64,000 bases of DNA from Ruminococcaceae bacterium UBA2854 (GTDB lineage: Bacteria; Bacillota; Clostridia; Oscillospirales; Acutalibacteraceae): assembly GCA_002350765.1 (NCBI GenBank), contig DEFK01000016.1:1-64000 (forward strand), read 5' to 3'. Position numbers and translations under genes: made by a program. This document shows, piece by piece, positions 42,132 to 50,595 of this stretch (within the stretch, counting starts at the first letter, position 1; every line of letters starts with the position of its first letter). The notes below the pieces were generated by a model, which had not been told where the DNA came from, searched no databases, and was given only the letters and a program-made list of their open reading frames with translations.

Positions 42132-43025
42132 CTATTTTTTATTAATAAATTCTTCTACGCTGTGAACGCAGTTCGCGCCGTCGGATACGGCTGTGCTGAT
42201 TTGTCTTAGTCGTTTTGTACGCACATCTCCCGCCGCGAAAATTCCCTCAGCCGAGGTAATACCGCTTTCGTCGGCTTTTATAAAGCCGTTTTCCATATCG
42301 GCGATACCGTCTAAAAGCTTGGAGTTCGGCTCAAGTCCTACGGCTATGAATACGCCGTCAACATCGAGCTCTTTTCCGTTTTTAAGCTTTAGCTTTTCAA
42401 CCTTATTTTCGCCGATTATTTCCTCTGCCTCGTTGCTGTAGAGGATTTTTATTTTATCGTTCGACATTACCTTGTCCTGGAGATATTTCGCTCCGCGAAG
42501 CTCGTCGCGTCGGTGGATAAGATAAACCTCCTCGCATATGTTAGCGAGATACAGCGCGTCCTCGAGAGCAACGTCGCCGCCGCCGATTACCGCGGTCTTT
42601 TTACCCCTGAAAAAGTTTCCGTCGCAGGTAGCGCAGTAGCTTACACCGCGTCCCGCGAGCTCGAGTTCGCCCTTAACGCCGAGCTTTTTCGGGTTAGCGC
42701 CTGTAGCGAATATAACTGTTTTAGCCTCATACTCTCCCTTATTGCACTTGATCGAGTACCCGCCGTCGATTTTATCTATCGAGATAATCTCGTCGTTTAT
42801 AAATTCCGAGCCTTTATTTTCCGCGTGCTTACGGAAAGCCTGCCCGAGTGTAAAGCCGTCAACCGCCTCGAAGCCGAGGTAGTTGTTTATATCGTAGGTG
42901 TTGAGCATCTGTCCGCCCGACATCGGGAACTTCTCGATAACGGCGAAATCGAGCATAGCGTTAGCCGCGTATACCGCCGCCGATAATCCAGCGGGACCGC
43001 TTCCCGCTATAATTAGGTCCTTCAT
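42132..43025 (-). CDS. trxB: Thioredoxin reductase
   Basis: This 297-residue FAD enzyme reduces thioredoxin. GSGPAGLSAAVYAA binds FAD, CATCDG (Cys131/Cys134) is the redox pair, GGGDVALEDA and HRRDELRG bind NADPH, and FAAGDVR closes the flavin site. HRRDELRG favours NADPH as electron source over ferredoxin or NADH. It starts inside the trxA stop (TAATG, one base shared), forming a coupled trxA-trxB pair for thiol homeostasis. Confidence 0.95.
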   Translation of the reverse strand: MKDLIIAGSGPAGLSAAVYAANAMLDFAVIEKFPMSGGQMLNTYDINNYLGFEAVDGFTLGQAFRKHAENKGSEFINDEIISIDKIDGGYSIKCNKGEYEAKTVIFATGANPKKLGVKGELELAGRGVSYCATCDGNFFRGKKTAVIGGGDVALEDALYLANICEEVYLIHRRDELRGAKYLQDKVMSNDKIKILYSNEAEEIIGENKVEKLKLKNGKELDVDGVFIAVGLEPNSKLLDGIADMENGFIKADESGITSAEGIFAAGDVRTKRLRQISTAVSDGANCVHSVEEFINKK

Positions 43026-43339
43026 TATAACGCCTTTTCTACGAGAGCCTTAATATCAGCTTCGGGGACAACGCCGACGCTCTGGTCTACCGCTTCGCCG
43101 TTCTTAAAAACGATAAGTGTAGGAATACTCATAATTCCGAACTCCTGAGCGAGCGAGGGCTCCTCGTCAACATTAACCTTGTAGAAATCGGCTCCGCTTA
43201 CCTGCTCGCTTACGCTGTCAACAGCGGGGGAGAGCATTTTACACGGACCGCACCAGCTTGCCCAGAAATCAACAAGTACGGGCTTAGCGGAGTTTAATAC
43301 CTTTTCCTTGAACTCATTTGTTTTTATATCCTTTACCAT
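43025..43339 (-). CDS. trxA: Thioredoxin
   Basis: This is a 104-residue classical thioredoxin with WCGPC (Cys30, Cys33) and the cis-Pro segment SIPTL. It is the electron donor for ribonucleotide reductase, peroxiredoxins and other targets, and is regenerated by the product of the adjacent gene. AAAGGACG precedes the ATG, and a perfect TTGACA box with TATAAT drives the pair. Confidence 0.96.
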   Translation of the reverse strand: MVKDIKTNEFKEKVLNSAKPVLVDFWASWCGPCKMLSPAVDSVSEQVSGADFYKVNVDEEPSLAQEFGIMSIPTLIVFKNGEAVDQSVGVVPEADIKALVEKAL

Positions 43340-43403
43340 AACTAACGTCCTTTCAAATTAAATTTTCTAAAATTAAATTGTGTACAATCTAATTTCTAAG
43401 TTT

Positions 43404-43431
43404 ATTATAACATATTATTTCCGAATGTCAA
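43404..43431 (-). promoter_or_regulatory. trxAB promoter
   Basis: On the minus strand TTGACA (43426-43431) and TATAAT (43404-43409) are 16 bp apart, both consensus hexamers. Confidence 0.75.
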
Positions 43432-43477
43432 TAGTTTATTTATATTTATTTATATGACATATTTTGACATAATAGAA

Positions 43478-43504
43478 AAGGTCAGAAGCTGAACTTCCGA
43501 CCTT
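43478..43504 (-). terminator. Terminator of the transketolase pair
   Basis: On the minus strand the stem AAGGTC-GGAAG / CTTC-TGACCTT is followed by TTCTATT. It lies 13 bases past the stop codon. Confidence 0.7.
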
Positions 43505-43517
43505 AACTTACTAATAA

Positions 43518-44465
43518 TTATTTATTGTTTACAACCTCGCGGATAACCTTGCCGATATTCTTTTCTGTAAGTCCGAATATCTCGAGAAGCTCCCACGCGG
43601 GACCGCTGTAACCGAATGTATCCTGAACGCCTACGCGCGTTACCTTAACGGGGCATTCGCTGCTCGTTACCTCGCATACCGCGTCGGCTAAACCGCCGAT
43701 TACGTTGTGTTCCTCGACAGTGATAATCTGTCCGCATTCCTTAGCGGCTTTGATTATGATTTCACGGTCGATAGGTTTTATCGTGTGGATATTGATTAAG
43801 CGGGCGTTAATACCCTCGCTCTCGAGCGCGAGTACGGCTTTTCTGGCTTCATTAACCACGAGTCCGCTCGCGATAACCGCTACGTCGTTACCCTCGTGCA
43901 TTGTAATGCCTTTGCCGAGCTCGAATTTATATGTGTCGGGGTCGTTAAAGCTGTCGATAGCTAAACGGCCTAAACGAATATATACGGGACCAACGTGATT
44001 GATAGCCGCCTTAGTCGCTTCCATCATCTCAAAATGGTCGGCGGGGTTGAGTACCGTCATACCGGGGAGAGTACGCATAAGCGCGATATCCTCTAAGCAC
44101 TGGTGTGTAGCGCCGTCCTCGCCTGTAGAAATACCCGCGTGTGAGCCAGCGATTTTAACGTTGAGCTCGGGATACGCTACGGAGTTTCTGATTTGTTCAT
44201 ACGCTCTGCCTGTGGAGAACATAGCGAATGAAGCGGCTACGGGGATTTTACCCGACGCGGCTAAGCCTGCCGCTACGCCCATCATATTAGCCTCGGCGAT
44301 ACCGCAGTCGAAGAAACGCTCGGGGTATTCCTTGCCGAAAATCGCGGTTTTGGTTGCTGCCGCGAGGTCAGCGTCAAGAACAACAATGTCCTTGTTGGTT
44401 TTAGCCATTTCGCAAAGGGCTATACCGAAGCTTTCGCGGGTAGGTTTACAAACTACTTCTGCCAT
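43518..44465 (-). CDS. Transketolase, C-terminal subunit
   Basis: This 315-residue subunit carries the pyrimidine-binding and C-terminal domains of a split transketolase: DADLAAATKTAIF, RFFDCGIAEANMMGVAAGLA (with the ThDP-activating Glu) and HAGISTGEDGATHQ are present. It pairs with the product of the upstream gene to move two-carbon ketol units in the pentose phosphate pathway. The genes abut with a one-base overlap. Split transketolases are common in Firmicutes and Archaea; a DXP-synthase-like activity is less likely. Confidence 0.93.
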   Translation of the reverse strand: MAEVVCKPTRESFGIALCEMAKTNKDIVVLDADLAAATKTAIFGKEYPERFFDCGIAEANMMGVAAGLAASGKIPVAASFAMFSTGRAYEQIRNSVAYPELNVKIAGSHAGISTGEDGATHQCLEDIALMRTLPGMTVLNPADHFEMMEATKAAINHVGPVYIRLGRLAIDSFNDPDTYKFELGKGITMHEGNDVAVIASGLVVNEARKAVLALESEGINARLINIHTIKPIDREIIIKAAKECGQIITVEEHNVIGGLADAVCEVTSSECPVKVTRVGVQDTFGYSGPAWELLEIFGLTEKNIGKVIREVVNNK

Positions 44466-45307
44466 TATACCTCTGCCTCCAATCTTGCGATTTCATCCTC
44501 AAGTTCCCGAACGGCAACTTTGTATTCCTCGTCGTTACACGCCTTACCGTGCCAGCCGACTTCGTTTTCCATAAAGCTTACGCCTTTACCCTTAACTGTT
44601 TTCATAAGAATCGCGAAGGGCTTGCCCTTAGTTTCGCGAGCCTTGTTAAGAGCGTTAGCTATATCGTCAAAATTATGACCGTCGATTTTCGCTACCTCAA
44701 ATCCGAAGGACTCGAATTTCTTATCGAGAGGCTCTATTCCGCATACATCCTCAACAGCGCCGTCAATCTGCAATCCGTTCTGGTCAACGATAAATACGAT
44801 ATTATCGAGATTGTGGTGAGACGCGAACATAGCCGCTTCCCAAACCTCGCCTTCCTCACATTCGCCGTCGCCAAGTACGGTATATACGCGGTAGTCTTTG
44901 TTATCGAGCTTGCCCGCGAGCGCCATTCCGCAAGCGGCGGATACGCCTTGTCCGAGAGAACCTGTGCTCATATCCACGCCCGGTGTTTTCTTCATATCGG
45001 GATGTCCCTGAAGCATAGCGCCTACGTGACGGAGAGATTCAAGCTCGCTCCAATCGAAAAATCCTTTAAGCGAAAGCACCGCGTATAAGCTCGGACAACA
45101 ATGTCCCTTAGAGAGCACAAAACGGTCGCGGTTTTCGTCCGCGGGATTTTCTGGATTTACATTCATTTCGTTAAAATAAAGGTAGGTGAAAATATCAGCC
45201 GCCGAAAGAGATCCGCCAGGATGTCCCGACTTAGCGTGATAAGTACCTATAATCGCGCCTAAGCGAGCCTTAGCCGCGAGAAGTCTTAACTGTGCGTTAC
45301 CAGCCAT
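44465..45307 (-). CDS. Transketolase, N-terminal subunit
   Basis: This 280-residue subunit has the thiamine-diphosphate PP domain: SGHPGGSLSAADI, GSLGQGVSAACGMA and the ThDP/Mg motif GDGECEEGEVWEA...DQNGLQIDG. The start is ATG 45307 after AAGGAG; a longer in-frame ATG at 45346 has no ribosome site. It needs the following gene product to form a complete active site. Confidence 0.93.
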   Translation of the reverse strand: MAGNAQLRLLAAKARLGAIIGTYHAKSGHPGGSLSAADIFTYLYFNEMNVNPENPADENRDRFVLSKGHCCPSLYAVLSLKGFFDWSELESLRHVGAMLQGHPDMKKTPGVDMSTGSLGQGVSAACGMALAGKLDNKDYRVYTVLGDGECEEGEVWEAAMFASHHNLDNIVFIVDQNGLQIDGAVEDVCGIEPLDKKFESFGFEVAKIDGHNFDDIANALNKARETKGKPFAILMKTVKGKGVSFMENEVGWHGKACNDEEYKVAVRELEDEIARLEAEV

Positions 45308-45412
45308 AATTATTACTCCTTTTACCCATAAGTGTGTATTCCACATACAAATTCATAATACCACATTAATTCGATTATATTGTTCAATAAAAGAAAAAAT
45401 CTAATTTTGATG

Positions 45413-45441
45413 TTGAAACTTTTGGAATTATGTATTATACT
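45413..45441 (+). promoter_or_regulatory. coaX promoter
   Basis: TTGAAA (45413-45418) and TATACT (45436-45441) are 17 bp apart, about 40 bases before the coaX start. Confidence 0.6.
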
Positions 45442-45482
45442 ATACAGTGGTAAATTTTTGAGATAATACAAGGGTGAGGTAA

Positions 45483-46250
45483 ATGCTTCTTTGTACAGAC
45501 GTAGGAAATACCAATATAAAGTTCGCTTTATACAAAGATGAAAAGCAAATTGTAAAGCTGCGCTTCTCTACCGACGCTAAAAAGACCGACGACGAGCTCG
45601 CGGTTGAGCTTTATACGATTTTTAATATCAATAACGTAAATATAGAGGATATAGACGGTTCGATTATCTCGAGCGTTGTACCCGCTGTAACCGAGTCGCT
45701 GGTTAAGGCGATTAAAACCGTTACGGGTAACGATTCGATTGTATTAGGTCCAGGGGTTAAATCGGGACTTGATTTAAGAATTGATAATCCCGCGTCATTA
45801 GGTTCGGATATTGTCGCTATGTGCGTAGCGGTTAAGGAGCTTTATTCCTGTCCCGCGATTATTATCGGGCTCGGAACAGCTACAACTATTCTTTATCTTA
45901 ACGAGAAGAAATGCTACTGCGGCGGCGCTATCTGCCCGGGAATAAGGATTTCTCTCGATGCTCTTACTAACAACGGCGCGCTGCTTCCGAGTATTGAGCT
46001 CCAGCCGCCTAAAAAAGCCATAAATACGAATACCGAGGATTGTATACGAAGCGGCGTTATTCTTGGAACCGCGAGTATGCTCGACGGAATGATCGACCGC
46101 TATAACGAGGAAGCGGGAGTGAACTCTACCGTAGTCGCGACAGGCGGATTGGCAAGTTCGGTTATCGGTAATTGTAAACACGATATTCTTGTAAACGACG
46201 ATCTTGTATTAGACGGTCTTAGAATTATCTACGCTAAAAATAAAAAATGA
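45483..46250 (+). CDS. coaX: Type III pantothenate kinase
   Basis: This 255-residue CoaX (Baf family, ASKHA fold) performs the first step of CoA synthesis without CoA feedback. DVGNTNIKFAL is the phosphate loop; GLGTATTI and GGAICPGIRISLDAL form the pantothenate and ATP site. GGTGAG precedes the ATG. It is followed by an ECF transporter S component and birA, making a vitamin-related group. Confidence 0.94.
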   Translation: MLLCTDVGNTNIKFALYKDEKQIVKLRFSTDAKKTDDELAVELYTIFNINNVNIEDIDGSIISSVVPAVTESLVKAIKTVTGNDSIVLGPGVKSGLDLRIDNPASLGSDIVAMCVAVKELYSCPAIIIGLGTATTILYLNEKKCYCGGAICPGIRISLDALTNNGALLPSIELQPPKKAINTNTEDCIRSGVILGTASMLDGMIDRYNEEAGVNSTVVATGGLASSVIGNCKHDILVNDDLVLDGLRIIYAKNKK

Positions 46251-46254
46251 TAAT

Positions 46255-46290
46255 TACGCATTCCGCATTGCGAATTGCGAATTATATAAA
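46255..46290. repeat. GCATTGCGAATTGCGAATTA-type short repeat
   Basis: Short reiterated TTGCGAAT units lie directly after coaX. They are similar in style, not in sequence, to the AATTGAG repeats and have no coding content. Confidence 0.35.
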
Positions 46291-46341
46291 TTTGCGTTGT
46301 ACTCCTATTTGACGGGAGGCGACAGCAGGAGGTTTTTTATT

Positions 46342-46923
46342 ATGTCAAAACAAAATAACACAGTGAAGTTAACCAGCTTAGGTATACTTACTGCAATTAT
46401 TATCGTATTGCAGATTTTTACTACCTTCGTACATTTCGGACCTTTCTCCATCACATTGGCGTTAATCCCGATTGTGGTAGGCGCGGCGATGTTCGGCCCA
46501 GGAGCCGGAGCCTATTTAGGCGCGGTATTCAGCGTAGTCGTTGTGTTGATGTCAGCTTTCGGCGGAGATCCGGGCGGATTTATGGTATGGTCCGCTAATC
46601 CGATTATGTGTATTGTTTTATGTATGGCAAAGGGTACTTTAGCAGGTTTTGAAGCAGGTATACATTATACAGCTCTCGAAAGCAAAAACAGTATTGCCGC
46701 TTCCGTTGTAGCCGCTGTAGTATCACCTGTAGTAAATACAGGAATTTTTGTACTGGGTATGATGATGTTCTTTAAGGACACATTAGCAGCCTGGGCAGCG
46801 GGAACTGATACTATTCTTTATATTATATTCGGTTTAACAGGAATTAACTTCCTGATTGAGCTCGGTGTAAATATTGTTCTTTCTCCCGTAGTTGTACAGA
46901 TTGTTAAGGCTGTAAAGAAATAA
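46342..46923 (+). CDS. ECF transporter S component, possible pantothenate carrier
   Basis: This is a 193-residue membrane protein with about six helices in the style of energy-coupling-factor substrate-binding (S) components; the N-terminal GILTAIIIVLQIF helix and PIVVGAAMFGPGAGAYLGAVFS region are typical. The shared ECF ATPases and T component are not in the window, as in group II systems. Substrate is inferred as pantothenate because coaX lies just upstream; birA downstream would instead suggest biotin, but the sequence lacks features I know from BioY. ATG 46342 is used, with AGGAGG upstream. Confidence 0.82.
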   Translation: MSKQNNTVKLTSLGILTAIIIVLQIFTTFVHFGPFSITLALIPIVVGAAMFGPGAGAYLGAVFSVVVVLMSAFGGDPGGFMVWSANPIMCIVLCMAKGTLAGFEAGIHYTALESKNSIAASVVAAVVSPVVNTGIFVLGMMMFFKDTLAAWAAGTDTILYIIFGLTGINFLIELGVNIVLSPVVVQIVKAVKK

Positions 46924-46929
46924 TATAGA

Positions 46930-47118
46930 TGAACGTATCCAAAGTATCCAAAACTTCATAGGGTACTAAACGTACGGGGGATATGATATAAAAGAAAGGA
47001 AAGTCTTTTCTCTAAACCAAAGAGCAGAACCTATCTTATATATCCAAAGCCTGACAGAGTTAAAAGGTCAGGGGGAGATTAAACGCCTTATAGGGAATGC
47101 ACGGAAAGACGAGGACAA
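46930..47118 (+). ncRNA. Candidate structured leader RNA upstream of birA (unassigned)
   Basis: There is no gene here. Two similar halves exist: ATCCAAA...GGGGGATAT (about 46947-46986) and ATCCAAA...GGGGGAGAT (about 47041-47079). The second contains stem CCTGAC / GTCAGG, enclosed by CCTAT / ATAGG, all inside a long-range helix GTCTTTTC / GGAAAGAC. The layout looks like a riboswitch or leader RNA, but I cannot match it to a known class. Confidence 0.35.
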
Positions 47119-47125
47119 ATAAAAA

Positions 47126-48094
47126 ATGCAGGGAAAGATTGTAAAATTATTGTTTAACGCGAGGGATTATGTTTCGGGCCAGCAGATGTCCGAAAGCCTC
47201 GGAGTTTCACGCCAAGCCGTCAATAAAGCGGTAAAATCGCTAAAAGACAAGGGCTTTAAAATTAAATCAGTTACCCGCAAGGGCTATAAGCTCGAGGGCT
47301 TTCCCAAGTATCTTTGCGAGGAAGCGATAAAGTGTTATCTTAACACTAAGCTTATCGGAAAAGATTTAAAGGTTCTCGAAACCGTCGGTTCTACTAACGA
47401 CTATCTGAAAAAGCTTGCCGATGAGGGCGCCGAGGCGGGTACCGTAATACTCGCGCGTGAGCAGACGGCGGGTAAGGGAAGACTCGGCAGAAGCTGGATT
47501 TCCGCTAAGGATAACGGTATAGCGCTTTCTCTGTTGTTAAGACCTGAGGTATCGCCGAGCGAAATAAGCTCGATAACTCCGCTTTCGGGGCTTGCTATGT
47601 GCAGGGCGATTAACGACTTCTGTATGCTCGACAGCCGTATAAAGTGGCCGAACGATATTATCGTCGGCAAGAAAAAGCTGGTCGGTATTTTAACCGAGCT
47701 TTCGGCTGAGTTCGATATGGTTGAATATACGGTTACGGGAATCGGAATCAATGTATCCCAGACAGTGTTCCCCGAGGATATTTCCCATAAAGCCACTTCT
47801 ATCCTGCTCGAAACAGGACGTCATATAGATATTAATAAGTTTATCGCCACGGTGCTCAACTATCTTGAGCAGGAGCTTATTATTAACCACTACAGCTTAG
47901 GCGGTCAGGCTGCCGCCGATTACCAGAAGCTTTGCGCTACAATCGGACGACAGGTCACTTTCAGCCGCGGTAAGCGCAAGATATGCGGAATGGCTGTGTC
48001 CGTTAATAACTCGGGCGGGCTCGACGTTATGCTCTCCAACGGTACTATAGCTACCGTCAGCTCGGGCGAAGTAACCGTGCAGGGAATCTATTAA
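47126..48094 (+). CDS. birA: Biotin-protein ligase / biotin operon repressor
   Basis: This 322-residue bifunctional protein has a winged helix at residues 1-60 (VSGQQMSESLGVSRQAVNKAVKSLKDKGF) and a catalytic domain with ETVGSTNDYLK, the adenylate loop GKGRLGRSW, KWPNDIIVGKKKLVGIL and a C-terminal SH3-like cap. It activates biotin to biotinyl-AMP and transfers it to carboxylase carriers, and with the HTH it represses biotin genes. It lies behind a structured leader and ends at a bidirectional terminator. Confidence 0.95.
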   Translation: MQGKIVKLLFNARDYVSGQQMSESLGVSRQAVNKAVKSLKDKGFKIKSVTRKGYKLEGFPKYLCEEAIKCYLNTKLIGKDLKVLETVGSTNDYLKKLADEGAEAGTVILAREQTAGKGRLGRSWISAKDNGIALSLLLRPEVSPSEISSITPLSGLAMCRAINDFCMLDSRIKWPNDIIVGKKKLVGILTELSAEFDMVEYTVTGIGINVSQTVFPEDISHKATSILLETGRHIDINKFIATVLNYLEQELIINHYSLGGQAAADYQKLCATIGRQVTFSRGKRKICGMAVSVNNSGGLDVMLSNGTIATVSSGEVTVQGIY

Positions 48095-48106
48095 TAAATT
48101 ATACAT

Positions 48107-48144
48107 AAGAGGTTGTCAATTCTAAAGTTGACAACCTCTTTTTT
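48107..48144. terminator. Bidirectional terminator between birA and spoIIE
   Basis: A perfect 13-bp stem (AAGAGGTTGTCAA / TTGACAACCTCTT) with an 8-base loop is followed by T residues on the plus side and A/T-rich sequence on the other; it serves both convergent genes. Confidence 0.85.
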
Positions 48145-50466
48145 CTATCTTTTTTCACTGAGCAGTTTAACCGCTACGGCGGTAATGTCGTCATCGTGCC
48201 CGTCATTTCGGCGTTTAATAGCCTCGTTGACAACGGCTTTCGCTAAATCCGAGCAGGCGCCGTTTTCGCTGAACTTTTTAATAATATCCTCCAGCCATTT
48301 TTCGTCCTTTAAAGTAGCGCCGTCCGATACCATAACTATCACATCTCCTCCCCGAAGCTTTATTCTGTCATTCGCGAATTTTACGTCTCCCAGTATTCCG
48401 ACAGGGAGAGATTTAGCCGTCTTTTTAAGAAGCCGTCCGCCTTTTTTGATATACGTAAACGGTGCGCCCGCCTTGTTCAATACCGTCTCTCCGCTAAATA
48501 AATCGAGCTTTACCATATCGACCGTGGACAGGCTTTCGTCCTCGCTTTTTACCATAAGCGCGGAGTTAACCACCTGTAGCGCGCAGTTTTCGCTGAGCCC
48601 CGCTTTTAACAGCTTTGTCATAATAGAAACGGTCATATTGCTGTCCACGGCGGCTCTGCCGCCTGTGCCCATTCCGTCGCTGATTAACGCGATGAATTTG
48701 CCGAATCCGTCACAAAAGCAGTTTACGCAGTCGCCGCAAAGCTTTCCGCCGCCGAAAATATGCTGATAAACGCCGACCTCAACATCGAAAACGGGAACCT
48801 CGCTTAAAGCTATTCTGCGCCTGTTGCCGATTTCGGTTATAAGCGGTGTGTCAAAGCATCGTCCGCAGAGCGAGGAAATATCCTTAGCGAGTAAATCCTT
48901 TCTGATTTTTGTTTTACCCGAGGCGAGCTCGATTTCTACGGTCATCCTGCCGTTTGTGTCAATCATACATCCGCATTCCATAACAACGTATCCATGCCTG
49001 TGCAAGTATTCGCTAACCCTGGCGGCGCAGTCAGCGTCGAATGTTTTGTAGTTCTCGAACTCCTCCGCCATATCTCCGAGTATTTCCGAAAGTCCCGAAA
49101 ATTGCCCCGCTACCATAGAGCGTATCTGTGTTATTCTCGCTGAAGCTTCGATCCCGCCGAGATAATCGCGGTACGCGCCTGTTACTGCGTCGGCGATTTC
49201 GGGCTTGCGGCAGCATTTTTTAGAAAAAAGACTCTCTATATCGTTTTCGGTAACATATCCCTGAGCTTTAAGCGGAGCGGATAACCGCTTAAAATCCTCC
49301 TCGGTAACATATTTGTTGCGTTCCCAGCAGTACGACATCATCCCGCAGTTTTCGCATACCTCGCCCGAAGCGTTTTTATAAACACAGTCCGCGTCGGAGG
49401 AGTATAGCTTTTTAAGCTGACGGCTAACGGAGTTTACGCAGCCGCTGACGTTGTTAAGCGCGTCGGACGCGAAATCCAGTCTCATAACGATAGAATTTCT
49501 GAGCGCTTTTTCGCCGATAGTATTTTCCCTCGGCAGGAAAATCGGGGTGATGTACCGTTCTATGTCCTTCGGCAGAATCAGAAAAACGACCGAGGCTATA
49601 ACGGTTTCGGCGAAGCACGGAAGAATAATACCTGTGTCGCCCGCGGAAAGGAGCATAATTGTGTTGCAGACTATAAACCCGAGCGCCGCGGCGATTTTCC
49701 CGAAAGGCGCGAACAGCCCGCCGATAAGTCCGCCGAAGCTGTAGCCCGCGCATAAAAACGCGTAATTAGCCGCGCCCATTCCGAACACCGAGCCTGTAGC
49801 CGCGCCAGCTACCGTACCTCCCGCTACGGAGCCGTACCGCGCGCAGAGAAGAATAATAACCACCGCGATAATTCGTCCGACAGAAACATTTTCGAATTGT
49901 ATGTTGCTAAGCGACAGGATAAGCGCGCATCCGCTAAGCGCTAAGCACGCGCTTTCCGATTGTGAAAGCGACGCGGGACGCCTGCCCGATAAGGCGATGG
50001 AAACCGATCTCGAGAAGAAGTAGGCGACCGCTCCCGATACGACCGCCTCCACCGCGACCTTGGATATATCGGTAAGCGTGCTTGACTTTACGAATATAAG
50101 CGCGATTCCCGAGGCGAATACGGGAAGAAACGCCGCCGCGGGCTGATATAGCGCCGCTTTGGAAATCAGCTTATAGTCCTCGATAAGCCATCGAAGCAGA
50201 GCGACTGAAACGCTGACCGCCACATAACGGAAACAGTTTTCGGGCATAAGTATAACGTACCCGAGCGCTGTTCCGAATGTTGAGAAGAATAACTTCTTCC
50301 TTGGTACGGCAGCCACAAAACTCGCCCCGAAAGGAGCGAGCGTTCCGAAAATCCTGCCTCGGCATATCACAATCCCGAGCAAGAAGTATATTACGTTTTC
50401 TATCAGCGCCCACACGGCTTTTTCGTCGGCGGACTTTTTCTTAACGGCTGTTTTTTGCAGTTCCAT
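48145..50466 (-). CDS. spoIIE: Stage II sporulation protein E, PP2C-type phosphatase
   Basis: This protein of about 773 residues has ten or so N-terminal helices (about 25-300), a central regulatory region, and a C-terminal PP2C/SpoIIE phosphatase domain with LISDGMGTGGRAA and VIVMVSDGAT metal ligands. In endospore formers it dephosphorylates SpoIIAA at the polar septum to activate sigma-F. The start is uncertain: ATG 50466 (MELQK...) is at a workable distance from GTGAGG, while ATG 50478 touches that site. Its promoter has the 21-bp spacing of Spo0A-activated promoters. Confidence 0.94.
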   Translation of the reverse strand: MELQKTAVKKKSADEKAVWALIENVIYFLLGIVICRGRIFGTLAPFGASFVAAVPRKKLFFSTFGTALGYVILMPENCFRYVAVSVSVALLRWLIEDYKLISKAALYQPAAAFLPVFASGIALIFVKSSTLTDISKVAVEAVVSGAVAYFFSRSVSIALSGRRPASLSQSESACLALSGCALILSLSNIQFENVSVGRIIAVVIILLCARYGSVAGGTVAGAATGSVFGMGAANYAFLCAGYSFGGLIGGLFAPFGKIAAALGFIVCNTIMLLSAGDTGIILPCFAETVIASVVFLILPKDIERYITPIFLPRENTIGEKALRNSIVMRLDFASDALNNVSGCVNSVSRQLKKLYSSDADCVYKNASGEVCENCGMMSYCWERNKYVTEEDFKRLSAPLKAQGYVTENDIESLFSKKCCRKPEIADAVTGAYRDYLGGIEASARITQIRSMVAGQFSGLSEILGDMAEEFENYKTFDADCAARVSEYLHRHGYVVMECGCMIDTNGRMTVEIELASGKTKIRKDLLAKDISSLCGRCFDTPLITEIGNRRRIALSEVPVFDVEVGVYQHIFGGGKLCGDCVNCFCDGFGKFIALISDGMGTGGRAAVDSNMTVSIMTKLLKAGLSENCALQVVNSALMVKSEDESLSTVDMVKLDLFSGETVLNKAGAPFTYIKKGGRLLKKTAKSLPVGILGDVKFANDRIKLRGGDVIVMVSDGATLKDEKWLEDIIKKFSENGACSDLAKAVVNEAIKRRNDGHDDDITAVAVKLLSEKR

Positions 50467-50501
50467 ATCTTTTAACATCCTCACTTTTTTGTTGTATATC
50501 A

Positions 50502-50534
50502 ATTATAGTTAAGAGGATGAAAAAGTTTTGTCAG
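50502..50534 (-). promoter_or_regulatory. spoIIE promoter with 21-bp spacer, Spo0A-type
   Basis: On the minus strand CTGACA (50529-50534) and TATAAT (50502-50507) are 21 bp apart. TGACAAA at the -35 is one mismatch from the 0A box TGNCGAA. The Bacillus subtilis spoIIE and spoIIG promoters have comparable over-long spacers. Confidence 0.55.
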
Positions 50535-50595
50535 AATATGGACGTTAAAAAATGTTTTTATTTGTATGAAAATGCGCAAAAAAAGAAAGCTGATT

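Noticed and set aside
46930..47118. 6S RNA, SRP RNA or a known cobalamin, TPP, FMN or c-di-AMP riboswitch before birA
   Set aside because: None of their conserved core sequences is present; only a GGGGGA run is reminiscent of the c-di-AMP class.
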